In this document: one piece after another, positions 40,150 through 50,050 of the stretch
How the letters are laid out: each line of letters starts with the position of its first letter
How positions within the stretch are numbered: position 1 is the stretch's first letter
Source of the DNA: Streptomyces sp. NBC_00344
GTDB lineage: Bacteria; Actinomycetota; Actinomycetes; Streptomycetales; Streptomycetaceae
Length of the DNA stretch: 64,000 nt
Assembly (NCBI RefSeq): GCF_036088315.1
Contig: NZ_CP107996.1
Coordinates: 1,632,501-1,696,500 of the forward strand
Direction: 5' to 3'
Position numbers and translations under genes: made by a program
Notes under the pieces: model-generated
The model's input: only the letters and a program-made list of their open reading frames with translations
What the model was told of the DNA's origin: nothing
Databases searched by the model: none

Positions 40150-40178
40150 AAGCCCCGTCCGCAGTGCGGACGGGGCTT
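40150..40178 (-). terminator. ispG terminator
   Basis: AAGCCCCGTCCGC (40150-40162) and GCGGACGGGGCTT (40166-40178) form a perfect 13-bp stem with a 3-base loop, about 20 bp after the ispG stop. Confidence 0.9.
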
Positions 40179-40196
40179 TCCGGCCGGGGAACCAGG

Positions 40197-41351
40197 TCAG
40201 CTGATGGAGACCTCGGGCTCGCCGCTCATCACGCCGTCCTTCTCCATCTGTTCGGCGATCTTCAGGGCCTCTTCGATGAGGGTCTCGACGATCTTCGACT
40301 CGGGCACGGTCTTGATGACCTCGCCCTTCACGAAGATCTGGCCCTTGCCATTGCCCGACGCCACACCCAGGTCGGCCTCACGGGCCTCTCCCGGACCGTT
40401 CACCACACAGCCCATCACCGCGACCCGCAGCGGTACCTCCATGCCCTCCAGACCCGCCGAGACCTGGTCGGCGAGCTTGTACACATCCACCTGCGCGCGA
40501 CCGCAGGACGGACAGGAGACGATTTCCAGCCGCCGCTGGCGAAGGTTCAGCGACTCAAGGATCTGGATACCGACCTTGACCTCCTCCGCCGGCGGCGCCG
40601 ACAGCGAAACCCTGATGGTGTCGCCGATGCCCTCACTCAGCAGCGCGCCGAAGGCCACCGCCGACTTGATGGTGCCCTGGAACGCGGGGCCGGCCTCCGT
40701 CACACCCAGGTGCAGCGGATAGTCCGACTGAGCTGCCAGCTGCCGGTAGGCATTGACCATGATCACCGGGTCGTTGTGCTTCACCGAGATCTTGATGTCC
40801 CGGAAACCGTGCTCCTCGAAGAGCGACGCCTCCCACAGTGCCGACTCGACCAGCGCCTCAGGTGTCGCCTTGCCGTACTTCTGCAGCAGCCGCGCGTCCA
40901 GCGATCCGGCGTTCACGCCGATACGGATCGGGGTTCCCGCGTCCGACGCCGCCTTGGCGATCTCCCGCACCTTGTCGTCGAACTGCTTGATGTTGCCCGG
41001 GTTCACGCGTACCGCCGCGCACCCGGCGTCGATCGCCGCGAACACGTACTTCGGCTGAAAGTGAATGTCCGCGATGACCGGAATCTGCGACTTTTTCGCG
41101 ATGGTCGCGAGGGCATCGGCATCGTCCTGTGTCGGGCACGCGACCCGCACGATCTGGCATCCCGAGGCGGTCAGTTCGGCGATCTGCTGGAGCGTCGCGC
41201 CGATGTCGGAGGTCCGCGTCGTGGTCATCGACTGCACCGAAACCGGCGCATCGCCACCGACCGCCACCGACCCGACCTGGATCTTGCGGCTGACCCTCCG
41301 GTCGGCGAGCTTGGTCGGAACGTCCGGCATTCCGAGAGAAATCGCAGTCAT
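40197..41351 (-). CDS. ispG: 4-hydroxy-3-methylbut-2-en-1-yl diphosphate synthase
   Basis: [4Fe-4S] enzyme of the MEP isoprenoid pathway that turns MEcPP into HMBPP. 384 residues: N-terminal TIM barrel ([26 protein letters not shown]) and a C-terminal iron-sulfur domain with Cys280 and Cys283 (SCPSCGR), Cys315 ([11 protein letters not shown]) and the cluster Glu322. ATG at 41349-41351. Dxr, of the same pathway, is two genes upstream beyond rseP. Confidence 0.97.
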   Translation of the reverse strand: MTAISLGMPDVPTKLADRRVSRKIQVGSVAVGGDAPVSVQSMTTTRTSDIGATLQQIAELTASGCQIVRVACPTQDDADALATIAKKSQIPVIADIHFQPKYVFAAIDAGCAAVRVNPGNIKQFDDKVREIAKAASDAGTPIRIGVNAGSLDARLLQKYGKATPEALVESALWEASLFEEHGFRDIKISVKHNDPVIMVNAYRQLAAQSDYPLHLGVTEAGPAFQGTIKSAVAFGALLSEGIGDTIRVSLSAPPAEEVKVGIQILESLNLRQRRLEIVSCPSCGRAQVDVYKLADQVSAGLEGMEVPLRVAVMGCVVNGPGEAREADLGVASGNGKGQIFVKGEVIKTVPESKIVETLIEEALKIAEQMEKDGVMSGEPEVSIS

Positions 41352-41467
41352 GCGCAGTGCATCCCCAAGGTCTGGATCGAGGTCCCGGAATCAACGGGCT
41401 TCGGCCTCCGAGATTACGGCACCTGTGGCGATGGGCGAACATCAGCGCCCATAACAACGGTCCAAAC

Positions 41468-41521
41468 CACCCGAAGGCGGCGGCCGCACCCCGGGAGGAT
41501 GCGGCCGCCGCCCTTCGGGTG
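41468..41521 (-). terminator. rseP terminator with a 21-bp stem
   Basis: CACCCGAAGG-CGGCGGCCGCA pairs with TGCGGCCGCCGCCCTTCGGGTG with one bulged base and a short loop. It begins 7 bp after the rseP stop and precedes ispG. Confidence 0.9.
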
Positions 41522-41528
41522 TGCGCTG

Positions 41529-42833
41529 TCAGGTGATCTTGACCGGGTTGACGATGTCGGCCACCAGCACGAGGAGCGTGAAGCAGATGAAGACACCGGC
41601 CACCACATAGGCCACAGGCATCAGCTTCGCCACATCGAAGGGACCGGGATCGGGGCGCTTGAAGACCTTGGCGAGGTTCCGCCGCAGCGCCTCCCAGAGC
41701 GCGCCCGCGATGTGCCCGCCGTCCAGCGGCAGCAGCGGCAGCATGTTGAAGAGGAAGAGGGAAAGATTGAAACCGGCCAGCAGGAACAGCATCATCGCGA
41801 TCTGGTTCTGCGCCGGGACGTGCAGCGTCATCACCTCACCGCCGATGCGAGCCGCACCGACCACACCGACCGGCGAGTCAGCCTTGCGTTCGCCGCCGTC
41901 GAAGGCCGCGTTCCACAGGTCGGGGATCTTGCCCGGCATCGCGACGATCGAGTCGACACCGTTCTCGATCATGTCCCCCATCCGGTTGACCGAGGCTCCG
42001 AGGGAGAGCGGCTTGATCTCGGTCTGCGCGGCGAATCCCAGGTAGCCGGCGGCGACGAACTTGTCCGGCACGACTTCGCCGTTGGAGTCCTTCTTGGCGA
42101 CCAGGTTCTTGGCCAGGGTGGCGTGCAGTGTCTGCTGCTGTCCGTCGCGCACCACGGTGAGGGTGGCCGGGCCGATGGTGTCGCGGATGTCGTCCGACAG
42201 GGTGGCCCAGTCGGAAACACGGTGTCCGTTGAACGCGACGATCCGGTCGCCCTTCTCCAGACCCGCCGCCCGGGCCGGCGAGACCGGGTCGCCCTTCTGG
42301 CAGGTCTGCCGTTTCTCGCTCTGCGAGATGACGCACTTCTGGACCCCCGCCACCTCGGTGGTCTGGGTCTGGAAGCCGAAGGACATCGCGACACCGACGA
42401 AGATCACCACGGCGAGGATCAGGTTCATGAAGGGGCCGGCGAACATCACGATGACGCGCTTCCAGGGCTTGCGGGTGTAGAACAGCCGCTCCTCGTCACC
42501 GTCCTCCAGCTCCTCGAAGGCCGCCGACCGTGCGTCCTCGACCATGCTGCGCCAGGGGGAACTGGACCGGGCCTCGATCCTCCCGTCGGGTCCCGGCGGG
42601 AACATCCCGATCATGCGGATGTAGCCGCCGGCCGGGATCGCCTTGACCCCGTACTCCGTGTCGCCCTTCTTCCGCGACCAGATGGTCGGGCCGAAGCCCA
42701 CCATGTACTGCGGGACACGGATGCCGAAGAGCTTCGCCGTCGAGAGATGGCCCAGCTCGTGCCAGGCAATCGAGAACAGCAGCCCGAAGGCAAAAATGAC
42801 GATGCCGAGGACCGTCAACAGAATCGTGGTCAT
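41529..42833 (-). CDS. Site-2 zinc metalloprotease, RseP type (M50)
   Basis: Intramembrane protease of 434 residues. The zinc motif HELGH is at 25-29 in TM1, a PDZ domain spans about 160-260 ([19 protein letters not shown]), and the second active-site motif LDGGH is near 370 in a C-terminal TM. Family members cut anti-sigma factors or other membrane regulators, so a role in regulated proteolysis is likely. The ATG overlaps the dxr stop (ATGA, 42830-42833). The insert between TM1 and the PDZ, including [11 protein letters not shown], is typical of actinobacteria. Confidence 0.93.
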   Translation of the reverse strand: MTTILLTVLGIVIFAFGLLFSIAWHELGHLSTAKLFGIRVPQYMVGFGPTIWSRKKGDTEYGVKAIPAGGYIRMIGMFPPGPDGRIEARSSSPWRSMVEDARSAAFEELEDGDEERLFYTRKPWKRVIVMFAGPFMNLILAVVIFVGVAMSFGFQTQTTEVAGVQKCVISQSEKRQTCQKGDPVSPARAAGLEKGDRIVAFNGHRVSDWATLSDDIRDTIGPATLTVVRDGQQQTLHATLAKNLVAKKDSNGEVVPDKFVAAGYLGFAAQTEIKPLSLGASVNRMGDMIENGVDSIVAMPGKIPDLWNAAFDGGERKADSPVGVVGAARIGGEVMTLHVPAQNQIAMMLFLLAGFNLSLFLFNMLPLLPLDGGHIAGALWEALRRNLAKVFKRPDPGPFDVAKLMPVAYVVAGVFICFTLLVLVADIVNPVKIT

Positions 42834-44080
42834 GCGCGAGCCTCCGCTGTGGCCTTCTCGGCGAGTTCACGGGCCCGGGCTCGTGCCCAGGTCTCCGCCT
42901 GCAGGACGTCCGCGACCGTGAGGGAAGTTCCCGCGCGGGGTTCGCCATGCTCGGCCACGACTGCAGTGACCGTATCCATAATCCCGTTGAACGGCAGCTT
43001 TCCGCCGAGGAAGGCATCGACGCACTCCTCGTTCGCCGCGTTGAAGACGGCGGGTGCGGTGCCCCCGACGGCGCCGACATGGCGGGCCAGACCGACCGAG
43101 GGGAAGGCCTCGGTGTCCAGCGGGAAGAATTCCCAGCTGGATGCCTTGGTCCAGTCGAAGGCGGGTGCCGCGTCCGGGACACGCTGCGGCCAGCCCAGGC
43201 CGATGGCGATCGGCCCGCTCATGTCCGGCGGGGTGGCCTGGGCCAGCGTCGAACCGTCGGTGAACTCCACCATGGAGTGCACATACGACTGGGGGTGCAC
43301 CACGACCTCGATGCGGTCGAAGGGGATGTCGTAGAGGAGATGCGCCTCGATGACCTCAAGGCCCTTGTTGACCAGTGTCGCGGAGTTCACCGTGATCACC
43401 GGGCCCATCGCCCAGGTGGGGTGCGCGAGCGCGGCGTCGGGGGTGACATCAGCCAGCTCCGCCCTGGTACGGCCCCGGAAGGGCCCGCCCGACGCGGTGA
43501 CGACGATCCTGCGGACATCGGAGCGCTTGCCGGACGCCAGCGCCTGGAAGAGTGCGGCGTGCTCGGAGTCGACCGGGATGATCTGGCCGGGCTCGGCCAG
43601 CGCCTTCACCAATGGGCCGCCGACGATCAGCGACTCCTTGTTGGCGAGTGCGAGGGTACGGCCGGCCCGCAGGGCGGCGAGGGTGGGAGCGAGCCCGATG
43701 GAACCGGTGATGCCGTTCAGCACGGTGTGGCAGTCGGAGGCGGCGAGCTCGGTTGCCGCCTCGGCACCGGCCAGGATCTCCGGCACCGGCTCCGAGCCGT
43801 ACTCCTCCTTCAGCGCCTCGCGCAGCGCGGGGACCGCGTCCTCGCGGGCGACAGCGACCTGACGGACGCGCAGCCTGTGCGCCTGCTCGGCAAGGAGTGC
43901 GACCCGTCCGCCGGCTGCGGACAGCGCCGTGACACGGAAGCGGTCGGGATTGCGCAGCACCAGGTCGATGGCCTGGGTACCGATGGACCCGGTCGAGCCG
44001 AGGACGACGATGTCCCGGCGTCCTTCGATCGGGTCGAAGGTGATATGCGGGTCGGCGAGGGGGGCAGGGCTGTCGCTCAT
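42830..44080 (-). CDS. dxr: 1-deoxy-D-xylulose 5-phosphate reductoisomerase
   Basis: Second enzyme of the MEP pathway (DXP to MEP), 416 residues. The NADPH motif GSTGSIG is at 28-34, NKESLI in the middle, and the catalytic and metal block [12 protein letters not shown] and [10 protein letters not shown] is intact, as are the lid region HPTWAMG and [16 protein letters not shown]. The ATG at 44078-44080 sits directly after a GGGGGG run, which makes the ribosome site unusually close. Coupled to rseP by a 4-bp overlap. Confidence 0.95.
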   Translation of the reverse strand: MSDSPAPLADPHITFDPIEGRRDIVVLGSTGSIGTQAIDLVLRNPDRFRVTALSAAGGRVALLAEQAHRLRVRQVAVAREDAVPALREALKEEYGSEPVPEILAGAEAATELAASDCHTVLNGITGSIGLAPTLAALRAGRTLALANKESLIVGGPLVKALAEPGQIIPVDSEHAALFQALASGKRSDVRRIVVTASGGPFRGRTRAELADVTPDAALAHPTWAMGPVITVNSATLVNKGLEVIEAHLLYDIPFDRIEVVVHPQSYVHSMVEFTDGSTLAQATPPDMSGPIAIGLGWPQRVPDAAPAFDWTKASSWEFFPLDTEAFPSVGLARHVGAVGGTAPAVFNAANEECVDAFLGGKLPFNGIMDTVTAVVAEHGEPRAGTSLTVADVLQAETWARARARELAEKATAEARA

Positions 44081-44136
44081 CCCCCCATTGTTGCCGCATC
44101 GGCTGTCCGCCAGGACAGTGCGCCCCACATCCGGCC

Positions 44137-44871
44137 TCAGTTCGTCGCCGCCCGGAACTTCTGCCACTGCTCGTCGAGCACGGTCCGGGGCACACCGCCG
44201 ACGTCCTCCGAAGAGCCGCTCCCGGTGCGGAAGGAGAGGGTGGTGGACCCGTGGCGAACGACGGTCAGGTACTCGTAGTGCCTCTGCTCCCCCGCGACGT
44301 CCCGGACGGTGAAACGGAACGCCTTCGCCTCGTCGCCGGTCTTCGGCGGACGGAGCGTCTCGGCCCTGAGGTAGTCGGCGTCGACGACGGTGCGGTCCTC
44401 GGTGAAGCCGCCCCGGCAGGCGGCGCCCGCCCTGCCGAGCGCCTTCATCACCCGGACCGCGTCCCCGTGCGCGTAGGAGCGGAGCTGTACGGCGGTGTTC
44501 TCCCCCAGCGGTTCGCCCGGCCGCTGGACCTCGCGGTTCACCTCGGCCGTGGGTGCGCCGTACCGCGCCGTTCCCTTGCTGAGGCTGACGAGCGGCAGGC
44601 ACACGGCCGGGTCGGCCGAGTACTCGTCGCCGAAGGGACTGTTCAGGCCGTATTCACCGGCCGTGAAGGACCCCACCTTCTCGCCGTCGGTGAAGGAGGC
44701 AGCCGTGAGCCGTGCCTTGCTCAGCGGTTCCGGCGCCCGGACGGCCGTGGCGGCCGGCTTGTCGTCGTGCCGTCCGCCGCTGCTCCCGCATGCCACCGCG
44801 CTCGCGCAGAGCACGGTGACGAGTGCGGCGACCGCCGCACGGCACCATTGCCGTGTCTCCGTCTGGTACAT
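44137..44871 (-). CDS. Predicted lipoprotein of unknown function
   Basis: 244 residues from the ATG at 44869-44871. The signal has a positively charged start, a hydrophobic core and the lipobox ASAVAC with Cys28. The mature part is soluble and mixed alpha/beta with two further cysteines (PAVCLPL and AACRGGF) that could form a disulfide. Lies 56 bp upstream of dxr on the same strand. No domain recognised; a surface lipoprotein is the most that can be said. Confidence 0.78.
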   Translation of the reverse strand: MYQTETRQWCRAAVAALVTVLCASAVACGSSGGRHDDKPAATAVRAPEPLSKARLTAASFTDGEKVGSFTAGEYGLNSPFGDEYSADPAVCLPLVSLSKGTARYGAPTAEVNREVQRPGEPLGENTAVQLRSYAHGDAVRVMKALGRAGAACRGGFTEDRTVVDADYLRAETLRPPKTGDEAKAFRFTVRDVAGEQRHYEYLTVVRHGSTTLSFRTGSGSSEDVGGVPRTVLDEQWQKFRAATN

Positions 44872-44968
44872 CCCCGCCCCTGTGATCCGGTCAGGCATCG
44901 ATCAAGGTGTGATTGTGCGGCACGGGAGTACTCCGGGTCTGCCGATCCGGCAATCCGCGCCCGTTCCG

Positions 44969-46198
44969 TCACCAGGCGCGGCGCAGCGCCGTGAACACCT
45001 CGTGGAAGTCCGGGAAGGTCTTACGGACGCAGCCCGGGTCGTCGAAGGTGATGCCGGGGGTACGCAGACCGGTGACCGCGAAGGACATGACGATGCGGTG
45101 GTCGCCGTGGGTGGTGACCGCGGCGGGTTCCGGAGTGCCCGGCCGGATCTCGATCCAGTCCGGTCCCGTGGCGACCTCGATGCCCAGGGCGCGGAGGTTC
45201 TGGGCACACGCGTCGAGCCGGTCGCACTCCTTCACCCGGGTGTTGCCCACGTCCTCGATGCGCACCGGTCCTGCCGCGAAGGGCGCGATGGCGGCGAGGG
45301 TCGGCATGGTGTCGGAGATGTCGCGCATATTGACCGTCAGGCCCTGGAGACGGTCCGGGCCGGTGACCGTGGTGCCCGTCGATGTCGTACGCACCTCCGC
45401 GCCCATCCGCCCGAGCACGTCGACGAAACCGAGATCGCCCTGGAGTGCGTCTGTCCCGAGCCCGGGGACGGTGATCTCGCGACCGGTGACCGCGGCAGCC
45501 GCGAAGAAGTAACTGGCCGTGGAGGCATCCGGCTCGACGGGGTACACCGTCGCCCGGTAGCCCCCCGGCGGAACGGTGAACACGGTGCCCTCACGAGCCA
45601 CATCGACACCGAAGCTGCGCATCATCGCGAGCGTGATCTCGATGTACGGGGCGGAGACCAGGTCCGTGACATCGATGCTCAGTCCCTCAGCGGTCAGCGG
45701 ACCGAGCATCAGCAGGGCGGTCAGGTACTGGGAGGACTGGCCCGCGTCGAGAGTGATGTCTCCGCCCTTGATACCGGACGCGGCGATCCGCAGCGGATGG
45801 TGGCCCTGCGCCCCCTCGTGGACGAGATCGACACCCAGTTCCTGGAGCGCACGGGTGAGCGGGGCCAGCGGTCGGCGGCGCATCTGCGCGGACGCGTCGA
45901 AACGGAAGGTGCCGTGGCCGGCCGCGGCGAGCGTGGGCAGGAAGCGGGCGGTGGTGGCGCCGTCCCGGCAGTAGACCTCGGCCTCGGCGGCTCCGGGCCC
46001 GGCGGGCCTGCCCTCGATGCGCCAGCGGCCGGGAGCGCGGTCGACCCGGTAGCCGAGCCGGACAAGCCCCTCGGCGAAGCCCTCCGTGTCGTCGGACACC
46101 AGTGGGCGCTCCAGGACGGTACTGCCGTCGGCCGCTGCGGCCAGGAACAGGGCGCGGGCGGTCACGGACTTGGAGCCGGGGATTTCGATCACGGTCAC
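44969..46198 (-). CDS. aroA: 3-phosphoshikimate 1-carboxyvinyltransferase (EPSP synthase)
   Basis: Sixth step of the shikimate pathway, 409 residues. Active-site residues are found: Lys10, Ser11 and Arg15 in GSKSVTARA, the RRRP block near 107-110, SSQ in DAGQSSQYLTALLM, Asp in DISDTMPTLA, RVKECDRL, DHRIVMSF and the C-terminal KTFPDF. The PEP-loop reads DGATTAR (79-85): Ala81 stands where E. coli has Gly96, the residue whose change to Ala lowers glyphosate binding. GTG start at 46196-46198, weak ribosome site; a second GTG is two codons in. It is not linked to other aro genes. Confidence 0.92.
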   Translation of the reverse strand: MTVIEIPGSKSVTARALFLAAAADGSTVLERPLVSDDTEGFAEGLVRLGYRVDRAPGRWRIEGRPAGPGAAEAEVYCRDGATTARFLPTLAAAGHGTFRFDASAQMRRRPLAPLTRALQELGVDLVHEGAQGHHPLRIAASGIKGGDITLDAGQSSQYLTALLMLGPLTAEGLSIDVTDLVSAPYIEITLAMMRSFGVDVAREGTVFTVPPGGYRATVYPVEPDASTASYFFAAAAVTGREITVPGLGTDALQGDLGFVDVLGRMGAEVRTTSTGTTVTGPDRLQGLTVNMRDISDTMPTLAAIAPFAAGPVRIEDVGNTRVKECDRLDACAQNLRALGIEVATGPDWIEIRPGTPEPAAVTTHGDHRIVMSFAVTGLRTPGITFDDPGCVRKTFPDFHEVFTALRRAW

Positions 46199-46271
46199 GG
46201 GCGGACATTCTGCCCTGCCCGCGCACCGCGTGCCGGAGCGGTCCGGACCGTGGACCGCTCCGGCCGCGCCG

Positions 46272-48227
46272 TCAGCGGATCGGCCGGTGGACGTTGTCCT
46301 TGCTTGAGGGACCCGGTGTCGCGTCGGCGATCCAGGGGCCCTCGCCCGAGGGATCGACGATGCCGTCCTCCAGCCAGGTGTAGGTACCGGAGAGAACTCC
46401 CGACACGACCTTGCGGTCCAGGTCGTCGGTGTTGTTCCACAGCCTGCCGAAGAGTTCCTCGACGCGGATGCGGGACTGACGGCAGAACACATCGGCCAGT
46501 TGGTACGCCTCACGGCCGTTCGTGTCCGTGGTGCGCAGCAGCTCGGCCCGGACACAGGCCGCGCTCATGGCGAAGAGCTCGGCGCCGATGTCGACGATGC
46601 GCCCCAGGAAGCCCTGCTTGGTCTCCATCTTCCCCTGCCAGCGCGACATGGCGTAGAAGGTCGACCGCGCCAGCTTGCGGGCAGAGCGCTCGACATAGCG
46701 CAGATGGGTGGCGAGATCCGGGTGTCCTTCCGGATGGAAGGCGGCGTAGGAACCGGGCAGTCCGCCCGGACCCGCGACCAGCTTCGGGAGCCAGCGGGCG
46801 TAGAAGGCGGTGGCCTGGGCGCCCGCCTTCGCCTTGTCGGAGAAGGACTTCTCCGGGTCGATCAGATCGCCGGCCACCGAGAGATGAGCGTCGACGGCCT
46901 CCCGGGCGATCAGCAGGTGCATGATCTCCGTCGAGCCCTCGAAGATGCGGTTGATCCGCATGTCACGGAGCATCTGCTCGGCGGGCACCGGCCGTTCACC
47001 GCGGGCCGCGAGGGAGTCCGCCGTCTCGAAGCCGCGGCCTCCGCGGATCTGGACCAGCTCATCGGCCATCAGCCAGCCCATCTCGGAGCCGTACAGCTTC
47101 GCGAGCGCCGCCTCGATACGGATGTCGTTGCGATTCTCGTCGGCCATCTGGGAGGAGAGATCGACCACCGCCTCGAGGGCGAACGTGGTCGCGGCGATGA
47201 ACGAGATCTTGGCGCCGACAGCCTCGTGCCGGGCAACCGGCCTGCCCCACTGCTCCCGCTCGCCAGACCATTCGCGGGCGGTCTTCAGACACCACTTTCC
47301 CGCACCCACGCACATCGCGGGCAGCGAGAGGCGGCCCGTGTTGAGAGTGGTGAGGGCGATCTTGAGGCCGGCGCCCTCGGGACCGATGCGGTTGGCCGCG
47401 GGAACGCGGACCTGGTGGAAGCGGGTGACGCCGTTCTCCAGACCGCGCAGGCCCATGAAGGCATTGCGGTTCTCGACGGTGATTCCCGGCGAGTCGGCCT
47501 CGACGACAAAGGCGGTGATGCCGCCCTTGCGCTCCTCCGTTTTGGGCACCCGGGCCATGACCACCAGCAGGTCGGCCACGACGCCGTTGGTCGTCCAGAG
47601 CTTGACCCCGTCGAGGACATAGGAATCGCCGTCCGGTACGGCGGTGGTCGCCAGACGGGCCGGGTCCGAGCCGACGTCGGGCTCGGTGAGGAGGAACGCG
47701 GAAATGTCCGTACGGGCCAGGCGCGGCAGGAAAGCGTCCTTCTGCTCCTGGGTGCCGAACAGCTTCAGCGGCTGCGGCACGCCGATCGACTGGTGGGCGG
47801 AGAGCAGTGCGCCGACGGCCGGGCTGGCCGACCCGACCAGGGACAGCGCCCTGTTGTAGTAGACCTGGGTGAGGCCGAGCCCGCCGTACCTGGTGTCGAT
47901 CTTCATGCCGAGGGCGCCGAGCTCCTTGAGCCCGTTGACCGTCTCGTCGGGGATCCTGGCCTCACGCTCGATCAGCGCACCGTCGATCCGGGTGTCGCAG
48001 AATTCGCGGAGGGTCGCCAGGAATTTCTCGCCCCGCCTGACGTCCTCACTGTCCGGCATGGGATGCGGATGGATCAGGTCGAGCCTGAAGCGGCCGAGGA
48101 ACAGTTCCTTCGCGAAACTCGGCTTGCGCCAGTCCCGTTCCCGGGCCGCCTCGGCGACCTCGCGCGCTTCGCGCTCGGTGACCTTGGGTTTGTCGTGTGG
48201 CTGAGTCTTGTCGAGTGGTGCGGTCAT
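46272..48227 (-). CDS. Acyl-CoA dehydrogenase, long form
   Basis: FAD-dependent fatty acyl-CoA dehydrogenase of 651 residues. The ACAD N-terminal, middle (FLLTEPDVGSDPARLATTA; LWTTNG) and C-terminal domains lie at about 90-480 and end with RIFEGSTEIMHLLIARE. A further 150-residue helical C-terminal extension and an 80-residue N-terminal lead make it longer than the usual 380-residue form. ATG at 48225-48227, GAGGAG seven bases upstream. Substrate chain length cannot be told. No beta-oxidation partners adjacent. Confidence 0.92.
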   Translation of the reverse strand: MTAPLDKTQPHDKPKVTEREAREVAEAARERDWRKPSFAKELFLGRFRLDLIHPHPMPDSEDVRRGEKFLATLREFCDTRIDGALIEREARIPDETVNGLKELGALGMKIDTRYGGLGLTQVYYNRALSLVGSASPAVGALLSAHQSIGVPQPLKLFGTQEQKDAFLPRLARTDISAFLLTEPDVGSDPARLATTAVPDGDSYVLDGVKLWTTNGVVADLLVVMARVPKTEERKGGITAFVVEADSPGITVENRNAFMGLRGLENGVTRFHQVRVPAANRIGPEGAGLKIALTTLNTGRLSLPAMCVGAGKWCLKTAREWSGEREQWGRPVARHEAVGAKISFIAATTFALEAVVDLSSQMADENRNDIRIEAALAKLYGSEMGWLMADELVQIRGGRGFETADSLAARGERPVPAEQMLRDMRINRIFEGSTEIMHLLIAREAVDAHLSVAGDLIDPEKSFSDKAKAGAQATAFYARWLPKLVAGPGGLPGSYAAFHPEGHPDLATHLRYVERSARKLARSTFYAMSRWQGKMETKQGFLGRIVDIGAELFAMSAACVRAELLRTTDTNGREAYQLADVFCRQSRIRVEELFGRLWNNTDDLDRKVVSGVLSGTYTWLEDGIVDPSGEGPWIADATPGPSSKDNVHRPIR

Positions 48228-48315
48228 GAGGGCACTCCTCACCGCGGGGATCGAGTGGACGCACCTACCCGCTACCGAGCGGTGCTACTCGTCCGTATGT
48301 ACCCCATTACCGCCG

Positions 48316-48353
48316 CCTCGACCACCCCGCGCGTGCCGGTGGAGTGGTCGAGG
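48316..48353 (-). terminator. Terminator after the aldehyde dehydrogenase gene
   Basis: CCTCGACCAC (48316-48325) and GTGGTCGAGG (48344-48353) form a perfect 10-bp stem with an 18-base loop, 22 bp after the stop. Confidence 0.75.
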
Positions 48354-48375
48354 GGACAGAAGGTGCCCGATCGGC

Positions 48376-49821
48376 TCAGAGCGCGAGACCGGTGAAGACC
48401 ATGACGCGCTCGTAGGTGTAGTCCTCCATCGCGAAGCGCACACCCTCGCGGCCGACGCCGGACTGCTTGGCGCCGCCGTACGGCATCTGGTCCGCGCGGT
48501 ACGAGGGCACGTCACCGACGATCACACCGCCGACCTCGAGAGCGCTGTGCGCCCGGAAAGCCGCCTGCACGTCGTGGGTGAACACACCAGCCTGAAGCCC
48601 GTACTTGGAGTCGTTGACGGCGGCGAAGGCCTCCGCCTCGCCGTCCACCTTCGTCAGCGAGAGCACCGGGCCGAAGACCTCCTCGCAGGCGAGGGTGGTG
48701 TCGGCGGGGACGTCCGCCAGCACCGTCGGAGCGTAGGAGGCGCCGTCACGGGTGCCGCCGGCGAGCAGCTTGGCGCCCGCCTTCACGGCCTCGTCGACCC
48801 AGGACTCGACACGCCTGGCCGCGTCCTCGCTGACCAGCGGGCCCACGTCGGTGCCGGCGTCCGTGGGGTCGCCGGTGCCCTGCTTGGCGACCGCCTCGAC
48901 GATCTTCGGGACGAGTCGCTCGTACACCGAGGTGTCCGCGATCACCCGCTGCACCGAGATGCAGGACTGGCCGCCCTGGTAGTTCGAGAAGGTGGCGATA
49001 CGGGTCGCGGCCCAGTCGAGGTCCTTCTCCGAGGCGTAGTCGGCGAGGACCACGGCCGCGCCGTTGCCGCCCAGCTCCAGGGTGATGTGCTTGCGCGGGA
49101 CCGAGTCCATGATCGCGAAGCCGACCTTGTCGGAGCCGGTGAACGAGATGACGGGCAGACGCTCGTCCTGGACGAGTGCGGGCATCCGGTCGTTGCCGAC
49201 CGGCAGGATCGACCAGGAGCCGGCCGGCAGCTCGGTCTCGGCGAGAAGTTCGCCGAGAATCAGGCCGGAGAGCGGCGTCGCCGGAGCGGGCTTGAGGATG
49301 ATCGGCGCACCGACCGCGATCGCCGGGGCGAGCTTGTGGGCGCAGAGGTTGAGCGGGAAGTTGAACGGCGCGATGCCGAGGACGGTGCCGCGCGGGAACC
49401 GGCGGGTCAGGGCCAGGCGGCCCGCACCCCCGGCGTCGGTGTCAAGGCGCTGCGCCTCGCCGCCGTTGTAACGGCGGGCCTCCTCGGCGGCGAACCGGAA
49501 CACGGAGACGGCGCGGCCGACCTCACCACGGGCCCACTTGATGGGCTTGCCGTTCTCGGCGGTGATCAGCTGGGCGATCTCCTCGGTGCGCTCGACGAGA
49601 CGGCGGGAGACATGGTCGAGGGCGGCGGCCCTGACGTGGGCCGGGGTGGCTGCGAACTCGTCCCGCACGGCGTGCGCGGCGGCCACCGCTTCCTCGACCT
49701 GGGCATCGGTGGGAACCGAAGCCGTGCCGACCAGCCGGCCGTCCCAGGGGGAGGTGACATCGAGGGTGTCCTCGCCGGTGGCCTGGCGGCCGGCGAGCCA
49801 GAAGGCATGGGTGGAGGTCAT
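48376..49821 (-). CDS. NAD(P)-dependent aldehyde dehydrogenase
   Basis: 481-residue ALDH. The catalytic Cys is in QGGQSCISVQR (near 286) and the general-base Glu in ITLELGGNG (near 248). The cofactor-binding block PFNFPLNLCAHKLAPA and GSDKVG are present. ATG at 49819-49821. It sits next to a PucR regulator and near gabT, so oxidation of an aminobutyraldehyde or of succinate semialdehyde in GABA/polyamine breakdown is likely; glyceraldehyde-type substrates remain possible. Confidence 0.9.
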   Translation of the reverse strand: MTSTHAFWLAGRQATGEDTLDVTSPWDGRLVGTASVPTDAQVEEAVAAAHAVRDEFAATPAHVRAAALDHVSRRLVERTEEIAQLITAENGKPIKWARGEVGRAVSVFRFAAEEARRYNGGEAQRLDTDAGGAGRLALTRRFPRGTVLGIAPFNFPLNLCAHKLAPAIAVGAPIILKPAPATPLSGLILGELLAETELPAGSWSILPVGNDRMPALVQDERLPVISFTGSDKVGFAIMDSVPRKHITLELGGNGAAVVLADYASEKDLDWAATRIATFSNYQGGQSCISVQRVIADTSVYERLVPKIVEAVAKQGTGDPTDAGTDVGPLVSEDAARRVESWVDEAVKAGAKLLAGGTRDGASYAPTVLADVPADTTLACEEVFGPVLSLTKVDGEAEAFAAVNDSKYGLQAGVFTHDVQAAFRAHSALEVGGVIVGDVPSYRADQMPYGGAKQSGVGREGVRFAMEDYTYERVMVFTGLAL

Positions 49822-49970
49822 CGGTTCCGGCCCTTCCGTGGTGTGGATTGTGGTCCCCACGGTAGGGGTGAGGCGGCCGTCCGGCGTTTGTCCGGGGTGG
49901 AGTGATGAGAGAGCCGGAGGCGCCGGAATGTCGTGTCGGGAAGGACCCCTCCGCGGAGCCCCCTCCCGCT

Positions 49971-50001
49971 GCCCGCCCCTGCCCCGACCGGGGTTGCGGG
50001 C
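49971..50001 (-). terminator. Possible terminator after the PucR gene
   Basis: GCCCGC (49971-49976) pairs with GCGGGC (49996-50001) and inner CCCC with GGGG around GACC. Imperfect but GC-rich, about 50 bp after the stop. Confidence 0.5.
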
Positions 50002-50050
50002 ATGGGACGGGGCCGCGGGTTGTCCGCCGCCCGGTCAGCCGGTCAGCCCG

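Noticed and set aside
40017..43334. 1105-codon plus-strand open frame
   Set aside because: Antisense to ispG, rseP and dxr; it crosses two terminators and shows no domain.
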